A stretch of 64,000 nt of DNA from contig NZ_FPIR01000005.1 in the NCBI RefSeq assembly GCF_900119155.1, positions 171,326 through 235,325 of the forward strand. The letters are read 5' to 3'. Every line of letters begins with the position of its first letter. Position 1 is the stretch's first letter. A program made the position numbers and the translations under genes. Of the stretch, positions 35,686 to 43,177 are shown piece after piece. The notes under the pieces were generated by a model. That model did not search any database. It saw nothing but the letters and a program-made list of their open reading frames with translations, and was not told the origin of the DNA. This stretch comes from Ruminococcus sp. YE71. GTDB taxonomy: Bacteria > Bacillota > Clostridia > Oscillospirales > Ruminococcaceae.

Positions 35686-36576
35686 ATGATAGGCGATCTG
35701 CACTGCCATACGACCCTTTCAGATGGTTCTCTCGGAATCGAAGAGGTCATTTTACAGGCAAAACGAATGAATCTTGACTATTTAGCCATTACAGACCATG
35801 ACACACTGTCCTCGTCCAACCGTGCCCAGATACTCGGCGAACGCTACGGAATGAATATTATCCCCTCGGTCGAGCTATCGGCATGGGACAAGAAGCGCGG
35901 AGGCAAGGTACACATACTCTGCTACGCTCCGCAGAAGCCGGACAGGCTTGAGGGTCTGTGCCTGAAATCCTGCTCCATCAGGACAGAGTGCGCAAAGGAC
36001 ATGATAAACAAGATCATGGAGCGCTACCCCATACCGCAGGACGCTGTCAGAGTCTACACAAAAGGCTCGAAGAGTATTTTCAAACAGCACATAATGAGAG
36101 CACTCGTGAACTACGGCTACGCGACTGAGCTTTACGGCGAGGTCAACGACGAGCTTTTCGGCTACCCGAATGGCAGCTGCCTCGTGACGAGAGAGTATCC
36201 CGACGTGAACTTCGTGCTCGATCTTATACATTCGTCAAAGGGCGTGGCTGTTATGGCTCACCCCTTCATGCGCGGCTACGGAAACGGCAACCTTGATCTG
36301 CTCGACGAGCTTATCGAAAAGGGCAAGCTGGACGGCATCGAGGTGTTCCACTATTCCGCGAACGCCGAGCAGCAGAAGGCTCTGATGGACAGGTGCAGGG
36401 AGCATGACCTTATCGCGACGGGCGGCTCGGATTTCCACGGGCTGTACAACGCTGTGCCGACCTACATCGGAAGCCGATTTACCGACGACGAAAATATGCA
36501 CCGACTGCTCGATATGATCGCTGCCAACAAACATAAAGCCAAGAAACACGGCGGCGAACTTACCGACATAGGATAA
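35686..36576 (+). CDS. PHP domain phosphoesterase
   Basis: 296 residues of the TrpH/YciV-type PHP family. Metal-binding motifs: DLHCHTTLSDG (about 4-14), ITDHDTLSS (about 37-45), VELSAW, MAHPFMRG and the final GGSDFHG. Homologues include RNase AM, a 5'-3' exonuclease, and nucleotide 3',5'-bisphosphate phosphatases. The ATG at 35686 is 8 bases from GGAGG; a GTG at 35677 falls inside the ribosome site. Followed 13 bases later by the TSCPD gene. Confidence 0.88.
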   Translation: MIGDLHCHTTLSDGSLGIEEVILQAKRMNLDYLAITDHDTLSSSNRAQILGERYGMNIIPSVELSAWDKKRGGKVHILCYAPQKPDRLEGLCLKSCSIRTECAKDMINKIMERYPIPQDAVRVYTKGSKSIFKQHIMRALVNYGYATELYGEVNDELFGYPNGSCLVTREYPDVNFVLDLIHSSKGVAVMAHPFMRGYGNGNLDLLDELIEKGKLDGIEVFHYSANAEQQKALMDRCREHDLIATGGSDFHGLYNAVPTYIGSRFTDDENMHRLLDMIAANKHKAKKHGGELTDIG

Positions 36577-36589
36577 GGAGTGAAAAAGA

Positions 36590-36844
36590 ATGGCAAAGTT
36601 CAGCTATACGCCGCATGGTGTCTGCTCGAAGCAGATCAATTTCGAGATCGAGGACGGCATCGTGAAGAACGTTGAGTTCATCGGCGGATGCAGCGGAAAC
36701 ACAAAGGGCGTGGCGAAGCTCGCGGCAGGCAGACCTGTTGACGAGATCGTGGAACTGCTCAAGAACACTGACTGCAACGGCAGAGGAACATCATGTCCCG
36801 ATCAGCTCGCAAGAGCGCTCGAAGCCGCAGCTCAGCAGTCCTGA
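36590..36844 (+). CDS. TSCPD domain protein
   Basis: 84 residues, the whole being one TSCPD domain (the motif TSCPDQLARALE gives the name), with CSKQINFEIEDGIVKNVEF and GGCSGNTKGVAKL. Small stand-alone TSCPD proteins are common in Firmicutes; the domain also occurs at the end of ribonucleotide reductases. Conserved Cys residues suggest metal or redox binding. Function unknown. Confidence 0.9.
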   Translation: MAKFSYTPHGVCSKQINFEIEDGIVKNVEFIGGCSGNTKGVAKLAAGRPVDEIVELLKNTDCNGRGTSCPDQLARALEAAAQQS

Positions 36845-36861
36845 CCAAAGCAAAAGAAAAA

Positions 36862-36900
36862 GGCTGTTGTCCGACAAAACGGACAGCAGCCTTTTTCTTT
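36862..36900 (+). terminator. terminator of the PHP-TSCPD operon
   Basis: Stem GGCTGTTGTCCG/CGGACAGCAGCC, loop ACAAAA, then TTTTTCTTTT. Confidence 0.93.
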
Positions 36901-36934
36901 TGGGAGTTATATACGATTTTACGTGTTCTCTTAA

Positions 36935-37082
36935 AATAGCGAGAGTCTATCTACCCCTCCATATCAAACTAACAACATATCAAAAGTCTTTGGAAGAGGG
37001 TCTTGGGGGAGGACCTTTCTTCGAGCCGTACGAAGCAAAGGCAGGTTTCCCACAGGCAAGACCCGCACTCTCTACCAAAAAC
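36935..37082. repeat. dispersed palindromic element, copy 4 (right half)
   Basis: Shares AAAAGTCTTTGGAAGAGGGT, GGGGGAGGACC, and GCAAGACCCGCACTCT with the full copies at 41996-42368 and 50775-51086. At 37026-37043 it carries CCGTACGAAGCAAAGGCA, a single degenerate unit where other copies have three tandem 19-base units. Confidence 0.75.
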
Positions 37083-37083
37083 C

Positions 37084-37686
37084 TCAGACACCCGCAGTTT
37101 TGCCGAAAGTGCGCTTGTAGGCCATGAGGGATACGGGAAGAATGACGAACAGGAGCGGGATGTCGGCTCCGAGCTCGATTAAATTCTTTGCGATGCGGGC
37201 GGTCAGTGCGGCGGTGAGTGAATCGGCATGGATGAAACCGTAGTGAAGATTCAGGAAAGTGTTCATGAACAGGTTGATGACGAGAACGTCAAGAAGTCTC
37301 GCTATGACCGCTCTCACGAACAGGGTGATATCCGTGCCGTCGATAAGGATACGATGCTCGTCGTTCTTGTAGTACAGGCAGAGACCGTAGATAAGCCCCT
37401 GAAGCCCTGCGACCAGCGTGTACACGGGCAGGAATGTACCCGTCGGGTGTGCGATGAACCCGACAACATCGCAGACAAGTCCTGCCATGAAGCCCACCGT
37501 CGGTCCGAACAGCATACCTATCACCGCTATCGCCAGAAACGCGAAGTTCAGCTTCGCGAATGGCAGCTCGATGGTGAACATCTCGATGACCATCGAAACA
37601 GCGATGAAAATACCCGTTACCGTGAGTGTCCTCACCTTTGTCAGCTCTCTTGCCGACTTTACGAACATAGAAAAAAAGCTCTTCAT
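37084..37686 (-). CDS. folT: ECF folate transporter S component (FolT-like)
   Basis: 200 residues, six hydrophobic helices. Substrate-binding membrane subunit of an energy-coupling-factor vitamin transporter; the ATPases and T subunit are encoded elsewhere. Motifs: LTVTGIFIAVSMVIEMF, KLNFAFLAIAVIGMLFGP and GLVCDVVGFIAHPTG. Folate is indicated independently by the tetrahydrofolate riboswitch in its leader. Its ribosome site AAGGAGG sits in the loop of a hairpin immediately before the ATG. Confidence 0.9.
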   Translation of the reverse strand: MKSFFSMFVKSARELTKVRTLTVTGIFIAVSMVIEMFTIELPFAKLNFAFLAIAVIGMLFGPTVGFMAGLVCDVVGFIAHPTGTFLPVYTLVAGLQGLIYGLCLYYKNDEHRILIDGTDITLFVRAVIARLLDVLVINLFMNTFLNLHYGFIHADSLTAALTARIAKNLIELGADIPLLFVILPVSLMAYKRTFGKTAGV

Positions 37687-37707
37687 GTGTAAACCTCCTT
37701 TTTACAC
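37687..37707 (-). promoter_or_regulatory. hairpin presenting the folT ribosome-binding site
   Basis: GTGTAAA/TTTACAC arms enclose exactly AAGGAGG, the folT ribosome site, and end at the start codon. Likely part of the riboswitch expression platform, acting on translation. Whether the hairpin is the on or off form is not decidable by eye. Confidence 0.65.
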
Positions 37708-37761
37708 AATGCCTCGTGCATAATCAAAGGTTCTCACGTAAAGAGCTTTTGAATTCAGCAT

Positions 37762-37862
37762 TCAGCGGGATGCGAATACTGCACCGCAAGGGCGAACGTC
37801 CTTTTCGTCCCGACGGCAACTCCCCGTCCGTCAGGCACTTTACGCGCAGCACTCTACTCTGT
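37762..37862 (-). ncRNA. THF (tetrahydrofolate) riboswitch
   Basis: On the minus strand it reads AGAGTAGA, GCGCGTAAAGTGCC, GGGGAGTTGCCGTC, GGGACGAAAAGG and CTTGCGGTGCAG ... CGCATCCCGCTG, the conserved blocks of the THF-I class in order and spacing. It lies about 75 bases upstream of folT, a classical target. No separate promoter is clear between pfkA and the aptamer, so folT may be read from the pfkA transcript. Confidence 0.9.
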
Positions 37863-37904
37863 AATGATCGCCCGTCTTTCCGGGCTGCCATATCTCAGAC
37901 GATA

Positions 37905-38873
37905 TCAGTAAGCGGTATCGTTAAAGATCTCGTATCTTCTGTTGAGGAATTCCTTCTTCATAGCAAGGCCTTCCTGAAGGTCAACGTCATAGACCTGACC
38001 ATCCTTGAGACCAACGATGCGGTTGCCGATGCCCTGCTCAAGCAGTTCAACAGCGTGATAACCCATCTCGGTAGCAAGTACTCTGTCTCTGACAGTAGGC
38101 GAGCCGCCTCTCTGAACGTGGCCGAGAACGGTCACTCTGGACTCGATACCTGTCATTTCCTGAAGAGTTCTTGCGATAACGTCGGTCTGACCTACGCCCT
38201 CAGCAACAACGATGATGAAGTGATGCTTGCCGCCCTTGGAGTTAGCGGTCTTAATCATCTTAGCAGCGATAGCGTCAAGATCGTACTCTCTTTCGAGGGT
38301 GATGCAAGCCTCAGCGCCAACTGCGATAGCAACGTTGACAGCGATGTAGCCTGCCTTTCTGCCCATTACCTCAACGACCGAGCAGCGGTCATGAGACTGA
38401 GTAGTATCTCTGAGCTTATCGATCATCTCGATGCAGGTATTCATAGCGGTATCGTAACCGATGGTGTATTCGGTGCACTGGATATCGTTGTCGATAGTTC
38501 CGGGGATACCAACGCAGGGGATACCAACGCTGGAAAGGTCGCCTGCGCCTCTGAACGAGCCGTCGCCGCCGATAACTACGAGACCATCAATTCCGATCTC
38601 CTCGCATACAGCCTTGCCCTTGAGCACGCCTTCCATATTGCGGAATTCGGGACATCTTGCAGTGTAAAGGCAGGTACCGCCTCTCTGGATAATGCCCGAT
38701 ACAGCTCTTGCATCCATATCAATGATCTCTTTATTGAGCAGACCAACATAGCCTCTCTGGATACCTACGACTTCCATGCCCTTGCTGAGTGCTGCACGAG
38801 TTACTGCTCTTACAGCGGCGTTCATTCCTGGAGCGTCGCCTCCGCTTGTAAGCACTCCGATCTTCTTTGCCAT
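37905..38873 (-). CDS. pfkA: ATP-dependent 6-phosphofructokinase
   Basis: Phosphorylates fructose 6-phosphate in glycolysis. 322 residues, normal for the allosteric bacterial type. ATP site GVLTSGGDAPGMNAAVRA and VIGGDGSFRGA; substrate site GIPGTIDNDI (catalytic Asp) and VVEVMGRKAGYIA; GHVQRGGSPT also present. Gly in GGDGS marks an ATP- rather than PPi-dependent enzyme. Own promoter at 38970-38998. Confidence 0.97.
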   Translation of the reverse strand: MAKKIGVLTSGGDAPGMNAAVRAVTRAALSKGMEVVGIQRGYVGLLNKEIIDMDARAVSGIIQRGGTCLYTARCPEFRNMEGVLKGKAVCEEIGIDGLVVIGGDGSFRGAGDLSSVGIPCVGIPGTIDNDIQCTEYTIGYDTAMNTCIEMIDKLRDTTQSHDRCSVVEVMGRKAGYIAVNVAIAVGAEACITLEREYDLDAIAAKMIKTANSKGGKHHFIIVVAEGVGQTDVIARTLQEMTGIESRVTVLGHVQRGGSPTVRDRVLATEMGYHAVELLEQGIGNRIVGLKDGQVYDVDLQEGLAMKKEFLNRRYEIFNDTAY

Positions 38874-38969
38874 ATCTCTTCCTCCAACTTCCTTGGTGTA
38901 TCAGCGCCGATATCTTAAACGTTTAACCCGACGTAGATGCACGTTATGTAACTTAACGCTCATGTAGTT

Positions 38970-38998
38970 ATTTTACCACATCTCACCCCCCATGTCAA
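38970..38998 (-). promoter_or_regulatory. sigma-A promoter of pfkA
   Basis: Perfect TTGACA, 17-base spacer, TAAAAT on the minus strand. Confidence 0.82.
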
Positions 38999-39025
38999 GT
39001 GTCTTAACAGTTATTTTACTAAACG

Positions 39026-39058
39026 ACAAAAAAGCACGGATGCTATCCGTGCTTTTTA
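39026..39058 (-). terminator. terminator of the pseudokinase gene
   Basis: Stem AGCACGGAT/ATCCGTGCT with a 3-base loop, T-rich on both strands. Confidence 0.9.
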
Positions 39059-39064
39059 TAAACT

Positions 39065-40888
39065 TTAGTATGTCGCCGCTTCGGTATCGGTGTAATCGTA
39101 GTAGTATTCGGACGAAGTATCATCCGACCAAGTCGATTCGCTGTCCGAACTGTCATCGGGTGCGGAGCTGTCCTCGGGCAGGCCCTTCGAGATATAAACG
39201 GTCAGCACATCACCGTTCTGAACGCTGATGTAGTAACCCGGCTCAAGACCCGTACCAACGACGTAGCCCTCGGGTATCTCCTCAGACTCGACATCCTCGG
39301 TAACGTAGATGATGCTCATCTCGCTGAGTATATCGAGGTACTGTTTCTTTGTCATGCCCTTGTATTCGGGCACCTGAACGTTTGCAGGTCCGAGACAAAC
39401 TCTGAGTGTCAGCTTGTTCATAGCGGCAGGGTCGTAATCGACGCCTGCGGGGATGCTCTGTTCGCTGATGATACCCTTTTCGTCGGTATCCGAGTAGTAG
39501 GTCTTTGTCCTGATGGTGAAGCTCGTACCGAGCTCACGCTCAACAGTATCGAGTCTTTGACCCACAAGGTTAGGCATGATAGCGCCTGTACCGTAGGGCG
39601 AGACTTCCGCGCTCTCATCGGGGGGGAGCGTCACAGGGTTGGGGTTCTGGATGAGTATCTCGCTCTCATCGTCGGTATCGTTGGTCACGATGACCGAATC
39701 TCCGCCGTCGTCCTCGGGCGGCTGGAACACCTCGTAAAGCATGAATATACCCACGATAAGCAGAAGTGCCAGAAGAATAAAGCCCATGACCGTAAGTGCG
39801 GCGTTGCTCTTTTTCTTCGCGTACTGTTCGGGGTAAGGTTCGCCGTAGTACTCGTCCTGAGGCGGGTTCTGCTGAGGTTTCACGACGGGTATGGTCTGAG
39901 TAGCGCCCTTAACGTGAGGTGACGGTTCGGGAACGTTCTCAAACAGCTCGCTCACCAGGTCGTTGATGCTCTGTATCCTGTCTCTGCTGTCCACCGCCAT
40001 CGCGTTCATCAGCACGTTCGAGACGTGTCTCGGGATATGGGTATTTAGCCTTACGGCAGGGATGAGCGTATCATTGTTTATGCGGTTGTTCGCATCGGGC
40101 GGAACGTAGCCCGTGAGTATGCGGTAGATGACTGCCGCTATAGAATAAACATCGGTCCATGTTCCCTGCCATTCCTTTGAGGAATACTGCTCGGGAGCGG
40201 TATAACCAGAATAGAACTCATTCGAGAGCGCGGTGCCAGCCGTCCTTATCGAGCTTATGGAGAAGCCCGTTATCTTCAGCTCGCCCGTAGCGGTCACGAT
40301 GATATTCTCGGGGCTGAGACCTCTGTGGATGATACCCGCATTATGGATGATGCTGAGGGTGGTGAAAAGCGGCATGAACAGCTTTTTCACCTGATTCCAC
40401 TGGAGATAACCCCTGTTCGACTGTAAAAATTTCTTGAGTGAAACTCCCTCAACGTATTCAAGGATGACATAGCAGGTATTGTTCTCCGAGAACATATCCT
40501 TAGCCGTGCAGATGCTTTTGAGGCTGCGCATCCTTGTCAGGGTACGGTTCATATCCTGAAACTCCGACATATATGTCTTGTATTTTGCAAGACAGTCGGG
40601 ATTAATCACGATATTCTTGCTCTTCATCTCGCGTTCGCAGAGCGTATCGGGCATATATTCCCTCAGCACCGCTTTCGACTTAGCCACGGTATCGTAGCAT
40701 ATATATGAAGCACCCTCACCGTTATAGGAGAGCATTTTTCCGACAATATATCTGTCGTTGAGCACCGTTCTCGGCGCAAGGTACGACTGCAAATGAGGAA
40801 TGTCGTCGGTATAGGAGCAGTAGTGGCATACGCCGTATTCATCCAGAGGATTCATACAGCCCATACAGAGCTTTACATCCGTATCCAA
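39065..40888 (-). CDS. membrane PASTA-domain Ser/Thr pseudokinase with N-terminal zinc ribbon
   Basis: 607 residues. N-terminal zinc ribbon (CMGCM...CHYC, 8-23), kinase-like domain (about 45-305), one span (about 370-392) and two PASTA-like outer repeats (about 430-575), then an acidic Ser/Tyr-rich tail. Kinase-fold signatures remain (ILEYVEGVSLKKFL, YTAPEQY, WTDVYSIAAVIYRILTG), but the ATP-lysine motif reads VLREYMP, HRD reads HRG and DFG reads TGF, so catalysis is unlikely. TTG start behind GGGAGG. PASTA kinases sense muropeptides or lipid II and control growth; this one is probably a sensor or scaffold. Confidence 0.87.
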   Translation of the reverse strand: MDTDVKLCMGCMNPLDEYGVCHYCSYTDDIPHLQSYLAPRTVLNDRYIVGKMLSYNGEGASYICYDTVAKSKAVLREYMPDTLCEREMKSKNIVINPDCLAKYKTYMSEFQDMNRTLTRMRSLKSICTAKDMFSENNTCYVILEYVEGVSLKKFLQSNRGYLQWNQVKKLFMPLFTTLSIIHNAGIIHRGLSPENIIVTATGELKITGFSISSIRTAGTALSNEFYSGYTAPEQYSSKEWQGTWTDVYSIAAVIYRILTGYVPPDANNRINNDTLIPAVRLNTHIPRHVSNVLMNAMAVDSRDRIQSINDLVSELFENVPEPSPHVKGATQTIPVVKPQQNPPQDEYYGEPYPEQYAKKKSNAALTVMGFILLALLLIVGIFMLYEVFQPPEDDGGDSVIVTNDTDDESEILIQNPNPVTLPPDESAEVSPYGTGAIMPNLVGQRLDTVERELGTSFTIRTKTYYSDTDEKGIISEQSIPAGVDYDPAAMNKLTLRVCLGPANVQVPEYKGMTKKQYLDILSEMSIIYVTEDVESEEIPEGYVVGTGLEPGYYISVQNGDVLTVYISKGLPEDSSAPDDSSDSESTWSDDTSSEYYYDYTDTEAATY

Positions 40889-40991
40889 TCGATAACCTCC
40901 CTTTCCGTGCCGATAAGCTCGGCAGATATCGCGCAGTTACGCGGCTGCCGCGTGCAAAATCCGCAGCGTTCCCCGAATGCGCTCAAATTAT

Positions 40992-41020
40992 ATAATACCA
41001 GTAAAACGCCTAAATGTCAA
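40992..41020 (-). promoter_or_regulatory. sigma-A promoter of the pseudokinase gene
   Basis: Perfect TTGACA, 17-base spacer, TATTAT on the minus strand, about 105 bases before the TTG start. Confidence 0.78.
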
Positions 41021-41057
41021 GTAAGCATTTGATTTTGTATCAGAATTGTAATTAATG

Positions 41058-41942
41058 TTACATATTCTCAGGGAACAGAAGTTCCGACGTAAAGTAGCGG
41101 TACTTGCCCTTTTCGGTGAACACTACGCGCAGGATGACAGCCTGTTCGTCGTCATTGTCGCGCTTGTAGTAGTACTTGTAGGTATAGGTGGTGAGCCCGT
41201 TCTGGGAATAGCTGATACTGTAGGGCTTCATGTCTATCTCGCGGAGAACCGAGCTCTGCTTGTCGCCGTCGGTGAACCTTTCAAGGCTGACCTGAGAGGA
41301 TTTTTTCACGCCGCGGACATCGTGCTTGACCACCGAGAAATCCGTGTAGGTCACATCGGTGATGAACTTCGCGTCGGAAAGGTCAAGGGTAACAGCCCAC
41401 TCGGGGTACTTGATGCCCTGCACTTTCACGCTCTCGGTGCTCTCGCCGATGAGGTCGTATTTCATGGTGCTGTTCACGCCGTAGTAAGCCGAATTGTCCG
41501 CATAGAACAGGTCGCCGTCCTGATTCAGCTCGCCCACGCTCCTGCCGATGTACTCCGAAGCGACCTCGGAATAACGCTCGCCCTTCTTGCTCATGACAGA
41601 GTGGATGAGTATCAGCACCAGCACTATCACAGCGATGCCGAGCGCCGCGATAACGCCGATCTTGACGATCCTGAACTTGTCTGCGCCGCTCTTTATACCA
41701 GCTTCCCCCGCGCCCTCGTCCTTTCGGCTGACCTTGACGGGAACGGGAGCTTTATCCTTCGGCGGCTCGGGACGCTTGTCCTCGTGCCGCTTCACGGAAG
41801 CCTTTTCTTTTGTCTTATCTTTGCCCTTCCTGCCAAAAAGCCCCTTCTTCTCCTTCGGAACAACGCTTTTGAGCTGCACACCGCAGTAAATGCAGTTGTA
41901 ATCCTCTGAAGAGACCTTCTTTCCACACTTAGGACAATTCAT
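41058..41942 (-). CDS. zinc-ribbon single-span membrane protein
   Basis: 294 residues. N-terminal zinc ribbon CPKCGKK...CIYCGVQ (3-22), a Lys/Pro-rich basic linker (about 25-85), one span (about 93-115) and an outer domain of about 175 residues with no recognised family. The layout (zinc ribbon, linker, span, outer domain) matches the neighbouring pseudokinase. The ATG at 41942 follows GGAGGTG; longer in-frame starts would run into the dispersed repeat. Confidence 0.8.
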   Translation of the reverse strand: MNCPKCGKKVSSEDYNCIYCGVQLKSVVPKEKKGLFGRKGKDKTKEKASVKRHEDKRPEPPKDKAPVPVKVSRKDEGAGEAGIKSGADKFRIVKIGVIAALGIAVIVLVLILIHSVMSKKGERYSEVASEYIGRSVGELNQDGDLFYADNSAYYGVNSTMKYDLIGESTESVKVQGIKYPEWAVTLDLSDAKFITDVTYTDFSVVKHDVRGVKKSSQVSLERFTDGDKQSSVLREIDMKPYSISYSQNGLTTYTYKYYYKRDNDDEQAVILRVVFTEKGKYRYFTSELLFPENM

Positions 41943-41995
41943 ACAAACACCTCCAACATCCTCACGCGCTCTTTTCCACTGAGTGCCGTGCTTCT

Positions 41996-42368
41996 CGGGG
42001 GAAACCTTTCTGAAGAAAGGTTCTCCCACGGACCCCCTTCCAAAGACTTTTAATACTTTTTGGCTTTTGAGTGTCTCTTCCTTACTTTGTGCAGGTCGGA
42101 ACATTTGTGGTTCTTCTTTTCATTAGTGCGGACATGCCAAAAAGACGTTCATGAGAGCGTAACGCTTCATTCAGATGACACTTTATAAATGGCGAGAGCC
42201 TATCTTCCCCAACACATCTAAATGACGAAAATATTAAAAGTTTTAGGAAAGGGGTCCGTGGGGGAGGACCCTTTTTCTAGCCGTGCGAAGCTAAGGCGGA
42301 CGTGCGAAGCTAAGGCGGACGTGCGAAGCTAAGGCGGTCCCCCCCCCGCAAGACCCGCACTCTCCACC
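41996..42368. repeat. dispersed palindromic element, copy 5 (complete, with tandem array)
   Basis: Imperfect inverted arms at 42027-42055 and 42232-42260 (CACGGACCCCCTTCCAAAG ... CTTTTAATA and its inverse). The core includes GACTTTGTGCAGGTCGG-like and TGCCAAAAAGACGTTCA blocks also present at 50833-50930. The right end carries the 19-bp array. Outside arms CCTTTCTGAAGAAAGG form hairpins. No protein coding inside, so a MITE-like element is likely. The gap 41943-42479 otherwise holds nothing recognisable. Confidence 0.8.
42283..42337. repeat. 19-bp tandem repeat, three units (second array)
   Basis: Three units of GTGCGAAGCTAAGGCGGAC inside element copy 5, differing from the first array by one consistent base (A for T at position 6). 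All units within an array agree, implying expansion in place or homogenisation. Confidence 0.9.
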
Positions 42369-42479
42369 CGTACAAAACAGCCATATTCCGCAATACGTAT
42401 CGGAAATGGGGGTTGTGAGGACTTTTATCTGATTATAACATATTGCAGGTAAAGAGTAAATACATAATTTATGAATTAG

Positions 42480-43049
42480 TCAAGGGAGGCGGCCGCGGAC
42501 CAGTTCGAGGAGGCGTTCGTCGGGGTAGGATCTGTCCTCGCTCCTGCGGACGCTCAGCCACACGGTGAGCGGCACTGTTTCGAGGGCGTCGTTCTGTGGT
42601 TTTTCGAGGGTCACGGCGGCGTCACAGGAACCATCGGCGACCTGCTGAGATAGCTTTTCCGAGCCGCTCTCCCCGTCCGAGGATATGTCCACGTCGCCGA
42701 TGCTGTCGGCATAGACCGCAAGTGCGTCAGCGGCGGCTTTCGGGAGCGGCTGAATCTCCGACACCACCCGAAGCGCCCCCGAACGTCTGCGGATATGCTC
42801 TTCGAGCCTGCCGTTCAGCTCGGTCTCAAGCTCCCTGAAACGCTTTGCGTACTCAACGAATATCTCGCCCTCGGGGGTCAGCGCCACGGGCGAACAGCTC
42901 CTGTCGAAAACTGCAAAACCCAGCTTCTGCTCGGCATTGATGATATACTGACTGAGCGAGGGCTGTGTCACGAAAAGCATTTTTGCAGCCTTTGAAAAGC
43001 TCCTGCACTCGGCGACTGCGAGTATGTATTCGACCTGCTGCGAGTTCAT
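42480..43049 (-). CDS. short LysR family regulator
   Basis: 189 residues where LysR proteins usually have about 300. The helix-turn-helix is intact: NSQQVEYILAVAECRSFSKA, AKMLFVTQPSLSQYI, EQKLGFAVFDRS, LTPEG. The effector domain is reduced to about 95 residues. The stop is not next to a visible remnant of a longer frame, so it is either a stable short form or a truncated gene. It is divergent from a CE2 esterase, with overlapping promoters. Confidence 0.8.
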   Translation of the reverse strand: MNSQQVEYILAVAECRSFSKAAKMLFVTQPSLSQYIINAEQKLGFAVFDRSCSPVALTPEGEIFVEYAKRFRELETELNGRLEEHIRRRSGALRVVSEIQPLPKAAADALAVYADSIGDVDISSDGESGSEKLSQQVADGSCDAAVTLEKPQNDALETVPLTVWLSVRRSEDRSYPDERLLELVRGRLP

Positions 43050-43089
43050 CCTTTGTACCTCCCGAAAGCATTCTGACTTAATTGTAAAT

Positions 43090-43134
43090 ATTATACCACA
43101 ATCTCTTGATTATTTCAAGTTGATGTGATATAAT
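43090..43134. promoter_or_regulatory. interlocked divergent promoters (lysR and CE2 esterase)
   Basis: Minus strand: TTGAAA-17-TATAAT with boxes at 43113-43118 and 43090-43095. Plus strand: TTGATT-17-TATAAT with boxes at 43106-43111 and 43129-43134. The two -35 regions overlap, so polymerase can occupy only one at a time, the usual arrangement for LysR control. Confidence 0.8.
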
Positions 43135-43177
43135 TATTGTGTTGAAAAACCTTTGTTACTGAACATCGGAGGGGTAT

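Noticed and set aside
37716..38918. A 400-codon plus-strand frame over pfkA and the riboswitch
   Set aside because: It crosses the THF aptamer and is antisense to pfkA.
39065..40888. Active PrkC-type kinase
   Set aside because: Catalytic Lys, HRD and DFG motifs are all replaced.
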